This document shows, piece by piece, positions 39,563 to 49,551 of a stretch of DNA of 64,000 bases. The notes beneath the pieces were generated by a model. The model did no database searches. It was not told the DNA's origin and saw nothing but the letters and a program-made list of their open reading frames with translations. Numbering within the stretch: position 1 is the stretch's first letter; each line of letters opens with the position of its first letter. The stretch comes from Kumtagia ephedrae. Its GTDB lineage: Bacteria > Pseudomonadota > Alphaproteobacteria > Rhizobiales > Rhizobiaceae. Position numbers and translations under genes: made by a program. Where the stretch lies: the NCBI RefSeq assembly GCF_003012745.1, contig NZ_PXYK01000028.1, positions 1 through 64,000 on the forward strand, read 5' to 3'.

Positions 39563-40138
39563 CTATCGCTTGAACTCCAAAACATCGAGCTTCGATTCGT
39601 AGGCGGGGGCGGGAAACTCGATGCGCCATTCGCCGGGGGCGGTGCGGAACGCATAACCCGCCTGGTCCGTTTCCGGGCCGGAGCCATAGGGCTTCGGCTT
39701 TTTGCCGGCGATATAGCCGGAACCGAGATAGGTCAGCCGCCGGTCGCCATCGTCGAAGAAGCGGCCGAGCGTTCGCTGCGAGCCGCTGAGCTTTTCCAGT
39801 TGCCAGCCCGAGCCGTCGTCCCTGACGCGGCACTTGAACCAGCCATAGATCACGAGCCTGGCCGGGCCGCCGGCCTTGATGGTGCGGCACTGCCAGTCGC
39901 CGACCATGTCGAAATCCTGGAAGGAGACCGCCGGCTTCGCCAGCAGCGCCTCGAACGTCGCGATGTCGGCGGCGTCGCCCCTGCGCGCTTCATCAATCGC
40001 CTGTCGCCGGGTCGCGTCGTAGCCGTCGAGCCGCTTGCGGTCGGCGGCGGTGATCAGCGACACGATCTCGCCGGTGGCGAAGGCGGGCAGGGCCGAGAGC
40101 AGGGCAAGGCCGAAGGCGGCCATGAAAATTCTGTACAT
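39563..40138 (-). CDS. DUF4893-domain secreted protein
   Basis: A 191-residue protein with signal peptide (MYRIFMAAFGLALLSALPAFA). The domain has paired cysteines in DWQCRTI and WFKCRV (about residues 82 and 102) and the typical FDDGDRRLTYLGSGYIAGKKP stretch. DUF4893 proteins are periplasmic with unknown function. Nothing in the context adds a role. Confidence 0.8.
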   Translation of the reverse strand: MYRIFMAAFGLALLSALPAFATGEIVSLITAADRKRLDGYDATRRQAIDEARRGDAADIATFEALLAKPAVSFQDFDMVGDWQCRTIKAGGPARLVIYGWFKCRVRDDGSGWQLEKLSGSQRTLGRFFDDGDRRLTYLGSGYIAGKKPKPYGSGPETDQAGYAFRTAPGEWRIEFPAPAYESKLDVLEFKR

Positions 40139-40320
40139 CGTCGGATGTCACTCCAAGGGTTTCGACAAGTCGGGAAGCCAGATCCGGTCCCTTGGCACGA
40201 AGGCGCTTGCCGTCGCATCGGCCTCTCCGAAATACCACGACGTGCATATCTTATTCGTTCCCAGCTTTCGCTGGCCAGTGCTAGACGCGTTGTCGCTGTT
40301 GGAACAAGGGCGAGACTCAC

Positions 40321-41244
40321 ATGCGCATCCTGCTCACCGGATCATCCGGCTGGCTCGGCCGGACCCTGGCGCCCCGCCTTGCGTCGCTCGGCCACGAGGT
40401 GATCGGCCTTGACCCCACGTCGTCCGGATGGACGCAGGTGGCCGGCTCCATCGCCGATCGCGATCTCGTCCGCCGCGTCATCCGGGAGAACCGCATCGAG
40501 GCGATCGTCCACGGCGGCGCCCTGCACAAGCCCGACATCGAGCGCAACGACCGGATGGCCTTCCTCGACGTGAACGTCGTCGGCACCGCCAATCTGCTGG
40601 AGGAAGCGATCGCCAGCGGCGTCGACCGTTTCGTCATGACCTCCACCACCTCGCTTATGATCTCCGAGCGCATCCGCGCCGGCGTCGCAGGCGGTGCGGC
40701 TCGCGCCGAGTGGATCAGCGAGGAGCTTTGCCCGATGCCGCGCAACATCTATGGCGTGACCAAGCTTTCCGCCGAGCATCTGTGCCGGCTGTTTCATCAG
40801 ATGCACGGGCTGCCGGTGATCATCCTGCGCACGGCCCGCTTCTTCCCGGAGGCCGACGACATGGCGCATGCGATCGAGCAGTCGGACGACAACACCAAGG
40901 CGAACGAATTCCTGTTCCGCCGGCTCACCGTCGAAGATGCGGCGGAGGCGCATGTCGTGGCGCTGCAGAGGGCGCCGGTGCTCGGCTTCGGCACCTTCAT
41001 CGTCTCGGCGCCGACGCCTTTTTCCCGCAGCGACTGCGAAGCTCTGATCGCCGACGCGCCGTCGGTGGTCGAGCGCTATTTTCCCGACTTTCCCCGCCTC
41101 TACGCCCGGCGCGGCTGGACGATGTTCCGGTCGATCGACCGCGTCTACGACGCCGGACTTGCCGAACGCGTGCTCGGCTTCCGTTGCCGTACCGATTTTC
41201 GCGCTGTTCTCGATCGGCTGGCCGGGGAAACGGCCCCGACCTAA
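40321..41244 (+). CDS. NAD(P)-dependent epimerase/dehydratase, extended SDR
   Basis: A 307-residue protein with cofactor loop TGSSGWLGRTL (residues 6-16), the acidic residue GLDP after strand 2, catalytic YGVTK (about 141-145) and the Ser/Thr pair in MTSTTSL. It belongs to the GalE-like extended SDR group and probably acts on a nucleotide sugar or related compound. The stop overlaps the stop of the DUF1638 gene by four bases on the other strand. Confidence 0.87.
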   Translation: MRILLTGSSGWLGRTLAPRLASLGHEVIGLDPTSSGWTQVAGSIADRDLVRRVIRENRIEAIVHGGALHKPDIERNDRMAFLDVNVVGTANLLEEAIASGVDRFVMTSTTSLMISERIRAGVAGGAARAEWISEELCPMPRNIYGVTKLSAEHLCRLFHQMHGLPVIILRTARFFPEADDMAHAIEQSDDNTKANEFLFRRLTVEDAAEAHVVALQRAPVLGFGTFIVSAPTPFSRSDCEALIADAPSVVERYFPDFPRLYARRGWTMFRSIDRVYDAGLAERVLGFRCRTDFRAVLDRLAGETAPT

Positions 41245-41864
41245 GCCGGCAGGTTCGCCAGCGCCGGCACGAGATCGCCATAGCCGGTGAAGCGACGCTC
41301 ATAAGCGAGCCCGAGCAGTTTCGCGGCATCCTCCGCCACTCTGTCGAGCGCCGGATCGTCGGTCTGGGCGAGATAGACCAGTTTCTCGTAATTGCCGAAG
41401 AAATCCTCGATCAGCTCCGGATGGCGGTCGAGCCCGAGCGGCTTCATGAAAAAACTGTCGAAATGGCGGCACAGGAAGTCGGTCATGTAGAAGGCGAGCA
41501 TGTCGGCGTCGCCTTGCCGCTCGAAGGCGTCGAGCCCCTGGTAGAAGGCGAAGCAATGCGGTCCGGCCATGCGCTCGACGCCGTGCTTCTCGACAATCTT
41601 GTCGAGCATGCCGCCGGTGCCGCAATCGGCATAGCCGACGAAGATGTTGCGGTAGCCTTCCGCCTTTGCCCTGGCGATCGCCTTGTCCATCTCCGGGGCG
41701 ATGCGGTCGGGCCGGAAATGGTACTCGGCAGGCAGGCAGGTGAGATCGATGTGGTCGGACGCAAGCCGGCTCTTGACCGCGAGCACCTCGCGCGCCAGCA
41801 TCCCGCAGGCGATGATCAGGACTCGCTCGGCCTTTTCGGCCTTCCGGCTCTGCGCGTCGTCCAT
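41241..41864 (-). CDS. DUF1638 protein, associated with corrinoid demethylation genes
   Basis: A 207-residue soluble protein with RVLIIACGMLAREV at its N-terminus, LPAEYHFRPDRIAPEM and YADCGTGGMLD. Conserved Cys in CGM and DCG could bind a metal or cofactor. DUF1638 genes are repeatedly found near MtbC/MttB-type genes in rhizobia, and here the corrinoid protein lies 270 bases further on. Function is unproven; involvement in corrinoid activation or in methyl transfer is inference. The ATG at 41864 is preferred over an in-frame GTG at 41879. Confidence 0.85.
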   Translation of the reverse strand: MDDAQSRKAEKAERVLIIACGMLAREVLAVKSRLASDHIDLTCLPAEYHFRPDRIAPEMDKAIARAKAEGYRNIFVGYADCGTGGMLDKIVEKHGVERMAGPHCFAFYQGLDAFERQGDADMLAFYMTDFLCRHFDSFFMKPLGLDRHPELIEDFFGNYEKLVYLAQTDDPALDRVAEDAAKLLGLAYERRFTGYGDLVPALANLPA

Positions 41865-41927
41865 GGAACTTCTTTGCACTTCAATTGTTTATTCTAACAG
41901 TCCTGGCACAAGAGGGAACCCGCTTCC

Positions 41928-42065
41928 ATGACACCGTCTCGTATCGCATCGCTCGCCGTCCTGCTGGCCTGTGCGGTTGCCGTATCCGCCTGCGCCAACA
42001 CCGTCCGCGGCGCCGGCAAGGACATCAAGGGCACCGTCAAGGCTGTCGAGGACACGGTCGAATAA
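41928..42065 (+). CDS. Entericidin A/B-family lipoprotein
   Basis: A 45-residue lipoprotein: MTPSRIASLAVLLACAVAVSAC with lipobox VSAC, then ANTVRGAGKDIKGTVKAVED, the typical entericidin tail (N-T-x-x-G-x-G-K-D-I). Entericidins are small envelope lipoproteins of the antidote/toxin type in E. coli; their role in rhizobia is unclear. A strong terminator follows at 42085. Confidence 0.88.
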   Translation: MTPSRIASLAVLLACAVAVSACANTVRGAGKDIKGTVKAVEDTVE

Positions 42066-42084
42066 GCTCGGCCGGATCGATACG

Positions 42085-42113
42085 AAAAAGCCCCGGCGAG
42101 CGGGGCTTTTTTA
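42085..42113. terminator. Bidirectional terminator between entericidin and corrinoid-protein genes
   Basis: AAAAAGCCCC pairs with GGGGCTTTTT around a 7-base loop, giving T runs on both strands. It serves the two convergent genes. Confidence 0.9.
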
Positions 42114-42135
42114 TTGCCGTGCACGGACGCCGCCT

Positions 42136-42834
<699 letters not shown>

Positions 42835-43340
42835 GGTCTTCGGGGCTCCATGGATGCATTCGGCGCATAATGCCGGCCGCCTCGGCGACGTTGATTTCTA
42901 TCGTGCGGGAGCCGCAAACCCTTAGCTGATTTGCGACGCGCTGCAAAACGAAAGCGACCGGGATTTGGTTGCGGTCGGCGCCGCCGTCCGGTCCGGCCTT
43001 TTACGACCCTCCCACATACCGCCTACACCAACAACCACGACAGGCTGGCGGCGCCCAGCCTGGGCACGGGAACCTGGCTCGCGCTGCACGCCATCGACGC
43101 CGTCGGCGTCGTGCATGCCATCATATTGAGAATCCAGGCGCTGCTGCTGCCCGTGAAGACGCTGGTCTTTTCGGGGGGCCATTGACGGACCGGCTTCCGG
43201 TTACGTTTCGATAACCAATCGCGCAACTTTACCGCGAGAGAACACGCGAGCCCTTGTCAGCGCGCTGCGCCGGCAAGAGGCTTGGCGCCTTGATCGCCCG
43301 GCAGCCTTGTGAAGGCGCCCGGCGAGCCAGGGGGGACAGC
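42835..43340. other. Intergenic region, no convincing gene
   Basis: About 500 bases between the corrinoid protein and the serine hydrolase, both reading outward. Short frames (for example 42931-43185) have no family resemblance or ribosome site and look like chance. The two divergent promoters must lie here, probably near 42880-42940 and 43190-43300. Confidence 0.5.
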
Positions 43341-44909
43341 ATGATCGGAACAGACGGCCTTGCGATGGCGGCAACAGGCCTCCGCCAGAAACTTCTGGTC
43401 CTGGCGCTGGGCGCAATTTGTACGCTTGGCGCGGCGCCGGTCGCCAGCGCCGACGAGGCGATGGAGCGGCGTATCGAGGAGCTTGTCCCGGCGCTCTGGG
43501 CCTACATCGACCAGGGCATGAAGGCGTTCGACAATCCCGGTCTGGCCATCGGCATCGTCACCAGCGACCGGCTCGTGCTCGCCCAGGGGTTTGGCGTGCG
43601 CAGCAAGGGCGGCGTGCCGGTCGACACCAAAACCGTGTTCCAGATCGGCTCGACCACAAAAGCTTTTCTCGCCACGACCATGGCGATCGCCGCCGACCGG
43701 GACAAGCTCGCCTGGGACGCGCGGATCGTCGACCTGGACAGCGACTTCCAGATGAAAGACCCGTGGGTGACGAGCGAGTTCCGCGTCTTCGACCTGCTGG
43801 CGCAGCGTTCCGGCATGCCGCCATCGGCCAACGACGTGATGGGCATGCTGGGCGTCGACCAGGCCGGCATGGTGCGTGCCATGCGGCATGTCGAGCCGGT
43901 CTCCAGCTTCCGCTCGACCTTCGCCTACACCAACGTCACCCACATGCTGGCGCAGCGCATCGTCGCCCGGCAGCTCGGCGCGCCGGACTGGGAAACGGTG
44001 GTGCGCAGCGAGATCTTCGAGCCGCTCGGCATGGCGGATTCCTCCTTCACGGCGGAGGCGATCGAGGCCGCGCCCAACCACGCCGAGGGTTATCGCTGGG
44101 CGCCCGAGGGCACGGTGGAAGTGCCGTTCACCCCGATCTTCCCCTACGGCTTCGGCGCGGCCGGGTCGATCAACTCGACCATCGAGAATCTTGCGCCCTG
44201 GGTGCGCCTGCATCTCGCCAACGGCACCTTCGAGGGCAGGGAACTGGTTTCTGCGAAGAACCTCGCCGTCACCAAGACGCCGCGCATCGGTATGTCGGAC
44301 TCGGTATCCTATGCGATGGGCTGGGTCGTGCAGAGCACGCCGAACGGCCGGGTCGTCTGGCACAATGGCGGCACGACCGCCTTCGGCGCCTATATCGGGA
44401 CGGCGCCGGACAAGGACGTCGGCGTCATCGTGCTCACCAACGAGACCAATGTCGGCCTGCCGGATGCGATCGGCGCGTGGACGCTCGACCGCCTGCTGGG
44501 CAACCCCGAGGTCGACCACGTGGCGGAGCGGCTGAAGGCGGCGCAGGCGGCATTCGCGGCGGAGGAAAAAACCACCGAGGCATCGCCCGCCGCTCGACCC
44601 GCGGCGGCGCTGGCCTCGCTCGCCGGCGACTACGACAGTCCGAGCTTCGGCAAGGCCGCGGTGACGCAGGACGGCGCCGGGCTGGTCGTCGAACTGGAGA
44701 CGGGCGCGAAGCTGACGCTCGAGGCCGGCGACGGCTGGGCGTTCAGCGTCAGCCTCGTGCCGGAAGGCCGGTTCGCCGGCATCGCCGCCAACATCGGGCC
44801 GACGCCGATCGGCATCGCCCAGTTCGAGGTCGACAAGGACGGCGCCGTCGCCGGTTTCCGCTTCATCTCGGTCGACAACGGCCAGCCCTACACGTTCGCT
44901 CGGCAGTAA
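43341..44909 (+). CDS. Serine hydrolase of the class C beta-lactamase/esterase family
   Basis: A 522-residue exported enzyme with signal peptide to about residue 34 (ALGAICTLGAAPVASA). The fold has S-T-T-K (GSTTKAF, the SxxK nucleophile), Y-T-N (FAYTNVTH) and HNGGT (third motif). A C-terminal extension of about 130 residues (DUF3471-like lipocalin) follows, ending in FRFISVDNGQPYTFA. Such proteins are mostly peptidases or esterases rather than true beta-lactamases. GGGGGA precedes the ATG. Confidence 0.88.
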   Translation: MIGTDGLAMAATGLRQKLLVLALGAICTLGAAPVASADEAMERRIEELVPALWAYIDQGMKAFDNPGLAIGIVTSDRLVLAQGFGVRSKGGVPVDTKTVFQIGSTTKAFLATTMAIAADRDKLAWDARIVDLDSDFQMKDPWVTSEFRVFDLLAQRSGMPPSANDVMGMLGVDQAGMVRAMRHVEPVSSFRSTFAYTNVTHMLAQRIVARQLGAPDWETVVRSEIFEPLGMADSSFTAEAIEAAPNHAEGYRWAPEGTVEVPFTPIFPYGFGAAGSINSTIENLAPWVRLHLANGTFEGRELVSAKNLAVTKTPRIGMSDSVSYAMGWVVQSTPNGRVVWHNGGTTAFGAYIGTAPDKDVGVIVLTNETNVGLPDAIGAWTLDRLLGNPEVDHVAERLKAAQAAFAAEEKTTEASPAARPAAALASLAGDYDSPSFGKAAVTQDGAGLVVELETGAKLTLEAGDGWAFSVSLVPEGRFAGIAANIGPTPIGIAQFEVDKDGAVAGFRFISVDNGQPYTFARQ

Positions 44910-45044
44910 CGTCGTCCGGCGCGGCGGGAGAAAAGGCGGAATCGAAGCGCATCGAGGAGCGGGCACCTGAAAGTGCCTGCTTGCCTGCGGAAGCGGTAAC
45001 CTTATGGTTCGATTCGGGAATCGATCATGAGGAGACATCCCAAG

Positions 45045-45434
45045 ATGCAATTGTCGTTTCTTCGCCCCTGGGCGCCGCATATTCTCAGCATTTTGCGCAT
45101 CCTCGCGGCTGCGACGTTCCTGACGCACGGCACGATGAAGCTGCTCGGCTGGCCGGCGCCGTTCCCCTATCCGCTCAACGGTCTCCTCTACGTGGCGGCC
45201 ATCCTCGAGATCGTCGGCGGGCTGCTGCTGATCGTCGGCCTGTTCACGCGGCCGGTCGCCTTCATCCTGTCGGGCCAGATGGCGGTCGCCTATTTCATGG
45301 GGCATGCCGGCCAGGGCTTCTTCCCCGTGCTCAACGGCGGCGAGGCGGCGATGCTGTTCTGCTTCGTCTTCCTCTACATCGCCGCGGCAGGGCCCGGCCC
45401 GTGGAGCGCCGACGCGGCGGCGGGGCGGGACTAG
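45045..45434 (+). CDS. DoxX-family membrane protein
   Basis: A 129-residue inner-membrane protein with four hydrophobic segments and the DoxX pattern RILAAATFLTHGTMKL, LEIVGGLLLIVGLFTRPVAFIL and GQGFFPVLNGGEAAMLFCFVFLYIAA. DoxX proteins are linked to thiosulfate or quinone redox but are mostly uncharacterised. AGGAG lies ten bases before the ATG at 45045; an ATG at 45027 is in frame and possible. Confidence 0.85.
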   Translation: MQLSFLRPWAPHILSILRILAAATFLTHGTMKLLGWPAPFPYPLNGLLYVAAILEIVGGLLLIVGLFTRPVAFILSGQMAVAYFMGHAGQGFFPVLNGGEAAMLFCFVFLYIAAAGPGPWSADAAAGRD

Positions 45435-45687
45435 TTTTTCCGCCCCGACCGCGCTTCGGTCTCCCGCATTCCCGACTGCACCGCTTGTCCCTAGGCAAGC
45501 GGCGCAGTTTGCGTGCGGGCGCGTCGCCGGACGGCGTCGAAATGGGCCGCTGGACGGGCAGCGCCGCGCTTGTCCGTTTTGCGACAGGGCTTGGCGCTGC
45601 CGGGCCGTTTCGGCCTAGGTGCTTGGCTACGATCTGCCAAAGCGCACGGCGCAAGCCGGCAGGGTACGGATTCTAGGGAAGACGATC

Positions 45688-47265
45688 ATGAGCGACAACG
45701 TGGCGGTCGAGCAGGAGGCCGGCGGCGGCCGGAGGGGCAGGGCGGATCGTGGCGGCGGCGCGGCCGCCAGGCGGGCGGCGCGTTCCGGCGGCGGGCCTGG
45801 CACGCAGCTCACTTACATCAAGCGCCAGATCCCGCTCTACGAGGTGCTGGGCGAGGAAGGTCTCGCCCTGATCGAGGCCAATGCCGACACGGTGCTGCAG
45901 GAGATCGGCATCGAGTTCCGTGACGACGCCGAGGCCTTGGCGCTGTGGAAGGAAGCCGGCGCCGACATCAAGGGCGAGCGCGTGCGCTTTCCCAAGGGCC
46001 TGCCGCGGTCGTTGCTGAAGACGGCGCCGCCGGTCTACACCCAGCATGCCCGCAACCCGGCCCGTTCGGTCGAGATCGGCGGCAAGGGCACGGTATTCGC
46101 GCCCGTCTACGGCCCACCCTTCGTGCGCGACCTCGACGGTAACCGGCGCTACGCAACCATCGAGGATTTCCGCAATTTCGTGAAACTCGCCTACATGGCG
46201 CCGTCGATCCATCATTCGGGCGGCACGGTATGCGAGCCGGTCGACGTGCCGGTGAACAAGCGCCACCTCGACATGGTCTACAGCCACATCAAATATTCCG
46301 ACAAGCCGTTCATGGGCTCGGTGACGGCGCCGGAGCGCGCCGAGGACACGGTGGCGATGGCCAAGATCGTGTTCGGCGACGATTTTGTCGAGAACAACAC
46401 GGTGCTGACCAGCCTCATCAACGCCAATTCGCCGATGGTGTTCGACGAGACCATGCTGGGCGCGCTGAAAGTCTATGCGCGGCACAACCAGGCCTGCATC
46501 GTCACCCCCTTCATCCTGGCCGGCGCGATGAGCCCGGTGACGGTGGCCGGCACGCTGACGCAGGTGCTGGCCGAGGTGCTGGCGGGTGCTGCCTTCACCC
46601 AGCTGATCCGGCCCGGCGCGCCGGTTCTGTTCGGCACCTTCGCCTCGTCGATCTCCATGCAGTCGGGCGCGCCGACCTTTGGCACGCCGGAACCGTCGCT
46701 CGTCTCATATGGCGCCGCGCAGCTCGCCCGGCGGCTCGGCCTGCCATTCCGCACCGGCGGCTCGCTCTGCGCCTCCAAGATTCCGGATGCGCAGGCCGCC
46801 TATGAGAGCGCCAACACGCTGAACTCGACCATCCTGGCCGGCACCAATTTCGTGCTGCATTCGGCCGGCTGGCTCGAGGGCGGGCTCGCCTCCTGCTACG
46901 AAAAGTTCATGATGGACGTCGACCAGCTCGGCATGAGCCAGAAATTCGCCGAGGGCGTCGACCTCAGCGAGAACGGCCAGGCGATGGAGGCCATCCGCCA
47001 GGTCGGGCCGGGCAGCCACTATCTCGGCTGCGACCACACGCAGGCCAACTTCCAGACGGCCTTCTACCGTTCGTCGATCGCCGACAACAATTCCTACGAG
47101 CAGTGGCAGGCGGAAGGCGAGAAGAGCGCCTCGCAGCGCGCCAACGAGCTGGCCCGCCGCTGGCTGGAGAGCTACGAGGCGCCGTATCTCGACCCGGCCA
47201 TCGACGAGGCCTTGACGGACTTCATCGCCGGGAAGAAGAACTCCATGCCCGACGCCTTCACGTGA
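45688..47265 (+). CDS. Trimethylamine methyltransferase (MttB) family protein, non-pyrrolysine type
   Basis: A 525-residue TIM-barrel methyltransferase. After a disordered Gly/Arg-rich N-terminus (residues 1-40), the MttB fold begins at YIKRQIPLYEVLGEEG. Landmarks are EIGIEFRDDAEAL, VYGPPFVRDLDG, GVTAPE-like GSVTAPERAEDT, and LGCDHTQANFQTAFYRSSIADNNSYEQW near the C-terminus. The frame is open with no internal amber codon, so no pyrrolysine is used. Such members demethylate quaternary amines (glycine betaine, proline betaine, carnitine) and pass the methyl to a corrinoid protein. The substrate here is unknown. Confidence 0.92.
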   Translation: MSDNVAVEQEAGGGRRGRADRGGGAAARRAARSGGGPGTQLTYIKRQIPLYEVLGEEGLALIEANADTVLQEIGIEFRDDAEALALWKEAGADIKGERVRFPKGLPRSLLKTAPPVYTQHARNPARSVEIGGKGTVFAPVYGPPFVRDLDGNRRYATIEDFRNFVKLAYMAPSIHHSGGTVCEPVDVPVNKRHLDMVYSHIKYSDKPFMGSVTAPERAEDTVAMAKIVFGDDFVENNTVLTSLINANSPMVFDETMLGALKVYARHNQACIVTPFILAGAMSPVTVAGTLTQVLAEVLAGAAFTQLIRPGAPVLFGTFASSISMQSGAPTFGTPEPSLVSYGAAQLARRLGLPFRTGGSLCASKIPDAQAAYESANTLNSTILAGTNFVLHSAGWLEGGLASCYEKFMMDVDQLGMSQKFAEGVDLSENGQAMEAIRQVGPGSHYLGCDHTQANFQTAFYRSSIADNNSYEQWQAEGEKSASQRANELARRWLESYEAPYLDPAIDEALTDFIAGKKNSMPDAFT

Positions 47266-47376
47266 AGGGAGCCCGAAACAGGCCGGGCTAAAGTGGCCGA
47301 CATCATCCACAAGGAAGTCTGGCGCAGCGCCATCAAGGGGCCGCCGGACGAGGGGTGATATGCGCCGCGACGGAGG

Positions 47377-48618
47377 CTATTTCAGCGCATCCGTCACCGC
47401 ATCGAAGAACACCATGTCGTCGATCGGGGCCGCATCGGTCGGCTTCGATTGCGCTCCGAAGGTGACGATCACCACCTTCTCGGCCGGGTTGATGTAGATG
47501 TACTGGCCGAAGATGCCGATCGCCGCGAAGGCGCCGTCGGCCTTCGATGCTTCCGTCCAGGCCGGCCACCACATGTAGCCGTAGTCGAGCGGCTTGCCGT
47601 CCTTGAGAATCGTCGGGTTCCCGGCCTCGGTGGTCCAGCCGTCCGGCAGCAGCGGCTGGCCGTCGACGATGCCGCCATCGAGGAAGAACAGCCCGAAGCG
47701 GCCGTAGTCGCGCAAGGTGGCGCTGATGCCGCTGCCGCCGATCTCGGCGCCGTCGGGCGAATCCAGCCACCAGCTGGCGTCCTGCTCCATGCCGACCTTG
47801 CTCCAGATCTTCTCCGACAGATAGTCGGCTGCCGGCTTGCCGACGGCACCCCGGACGATCTCGCCTGCGACCTGCGTCTCGCCGGTGCTGTAGGTGTTCT
47901 GCGTGCCGGGTTCGGCCGCCCTCGGCAGCTTGCGCATGACCTCGAGCGCGGCGCCCGGCTGCTGCGAAATCTGCGCCCTCAACAACTGGCGCCGATCGGA
48001 TGCCGGATCGGTGTAGGTCTCGTTCCACTTCACGCCCGACGACATCATCAGGATGTCGCGCACCGAGGCGCCTTCATAGGCGCTGCCGGCGAGCCTCGGC
48101 ACGTATTTGACGACCGGGTCGGAGAGGCTGCCGATATGGCCGTCCCGGATCGCCGCGCCGATCAGCGTCGAGGTGATCGACTTGGCGATCGACATCGACA
48201 TCCATTTTGTCTTTTCGCTGTTGCCGCGCTGGTAAAGCTCCAGCGCGATCCTGCCGTCCTTGAGCACCAGCAGGCCGGTTATGCTGTTGAGCGCCAGATA
48301 ATCGACGAGGTCGTATGTCTTGTCGCCCTGCGTGAACGCGACGTCGGTCAACTGCTTGTCGGCCTTCTCAAGCGGGCTCGACGTCTCGCCGCGTGCGATC
48401 CTGCGCGTCGGGAACAGCCGATCGATGTTGCGGAACGTGCTGACGGCCAGATCCGGCGTCAGCGCGCCGTCATAGACCTGTTCCACCGTGCCGATTGGCT
48501 CCTGCGCATGCGGATACGGTTCGGCCGCCGCGGCACCCTGGCTCGCAGACACGATCACGACGGTTGCCGCCAGCAGCGCGCCGCACCGATGTGCCGCTCG
48601 CTCGCGCGGGCCGGCCAT
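47377..48618 (-). CDS. Exported serine hydrolase, class C beta-lactamase family
   Basis: A 413-residue protein with signal peptide (LLAATVVIVSASQGAAAA). S-I-A-K (MSIAKSITS) is the SxxK motif, YSTGE the second motif, and GYMWWP and FGQYIYINP mark the C-terminal 6-aminohexanoate-dimer-hydrolase-like form. The start at 48618 begins the signal peptide; a GTG at 48642 with a strong AGGAG eight bases upstream is a real alternative. Substrate unknown; it is not closely similar to the serine hydrolase at 43341. Confidence 0.87.
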   Translation of the reverse strand: MAGPRERAAHRCGALLAATVVIVSASQGAAAAEPYPHAQEPIGTVEQVYDGALTPDLAVSTFRNIDRLFPTRRIARGETSSPLEKADKQLTDVAFTQGDKTYDLVDYLALNSITGLLVLKDGRIALELYQRGNSEKTKWMSMSIAKSITSTLIGAAIRDGHIGSLSDPVVKYVPRLAGSAYEGASVRDILMMSSGVKWNETYTDPASDRRQLLRAQISQQPGAALEVMRKLPRAAEPGTQNTYSTGETQVAGEIVRGAVGKPAADYLSEKIWSKVGMEQDASWWLDSPDGAEIGGSGISATLRDYGRFGLFFLDGGIVDGQPLLPDGWTTEAGNPTILKDGKPLDYGYMWWPAWTEASKADGAFAAIGIFGQYIYINPAEKVVIVTFGAQSKPTDAAPIDDMVFFDAVTDALK

Positions 48619-48875
48619 GGTCCTGTTGTTCCACCCATACACTTGCTTGCTCCTCCGCTTCGCCCGCCCGCCGCCACGGGCGGGGTGACGATAGGAGAGC
48701 TTGTGCCGGCGATCCACAGCGGCAGGCGGTCTGGATCGGTGTTTTCCGCGGCTGGCCCAGAGTCGTATGAGCCGGCGTCCGCCCGGGTTCGTGGAGCCTC
48801 GCCTTCGACACCCTTGCCCCTTCGCCGCGAACCTGCTTCCATTCCTGTCGTTCAAGCTCCGGAGCGACCGCCGCC

Positions 48876-49511
48876 ATGCCCGACCTGACGCTCGCCGCCT
48901 TCGCCCTGGTCGCCTTCATCGGCATCGCCACGCCGGGGCCGACGGTGCTGCTCGCCTTCTCCAACGGTTCGCGTTTCGGCGTGCGCTCGGCGCTGCCGGG
49001 CATGGCCGGTGCCGTGCTGTCCGACTTCGTGCTGATCGGCGCCGTCGGGCTGGGGCTTGGCGCGCTGCTGGCGGCCTCGGAGTTCTGGTTCTCGGTGGTG
49101 AAGTGGGTCGGCGTCGCCTATCTCGCCTTCCTCGGCATCATGATGCTGCGATCGAGCGGGACGCTCGGCAGCTTGCAGGGCGAGGCGGCTGCCGCCGGCA
49201 AGGCGTCGGCGCGCTCGCTGTTCGCCAAATGTTTCCTGGTCGCGGTGACGAATCCCAAGGGCTACCTGTTCTTCTCGGCCTTCCTGCCGCAATTCGTCGA
49301 TCCGGCGGCGCCGCAGTTTTCGCAGTACGTCGCGCTGGCGCTGGTCTTCGCCACTGTCGATTTTCTGGTCATGTCAGGGTACGCGCTGCTCGGCGCGCAG
49401 GCGGCGCGGGTCCTGAAGGGATCGGTCACGCGCTGGCTCGACCGGCTCTGCGGCGGTGCCTTGTTGGCGCTTGCGGGATCGCTGGCGCTCTATCGCCGCG
49501 CCGGCCCGTAG
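48876..49511 (+). CDS. LysE-family amino acid exporter
   Basis: A 211-residue inner-membrane protein with about six helices. It has GIATPGPTVLLAFSNGSRFGVRSALPGMAGA (the LysE/RhtB signature) near the N-terminus and FLVAVTNPKGYLFFSAFLPQFVDP in the middle. It exports amino acids or related amines. Its position beside the dimethylglycine-type dehydrogenases suggests it could relieve excess glycine or serine, but this is inference. Confidence 0.9.
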   Translation: MPDLTLAAFALVAFIGIATPGPTVLLAFSNGSRFGVRSALPGMAGAVLSDFVLIGAVGLGLGALLAASEFWFSVVKWVGVAYLAFLGIMMLRSSGTLGSLQGEAAAAGKASARSLFAKCFLVAVTNPKGYLFFSAFLPQFVDPAAPQFSQYVALALVFATVDFLVMSGYALLGAQAARVLKGSVTRWLDRLCGGALLALAGSLALYRRAGP

Positions 49512-49551
49512 GTCGCCGCGGGGCAGGGGCGGCCGGCAGGAAACGGCAGCC

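Noticed and set aside
42931-43185. Small plus-strand gene between the corrinoid protein and the serine hydrolase
   Set aside because: Arginine-rich start, no ribosome site, no domain; reads like chance coding.
45688-47265. Pyrrolysine-containing MttB
   Set aside because: There is no in-frame TAG within the gene, so it is the non-pyrrolysine form.
47294-47359. A 21-codon frame just after the MttB gene
   Set aside because: Too short, with no ribosome site or family resemblance; could be a remnant but cannot be supported.
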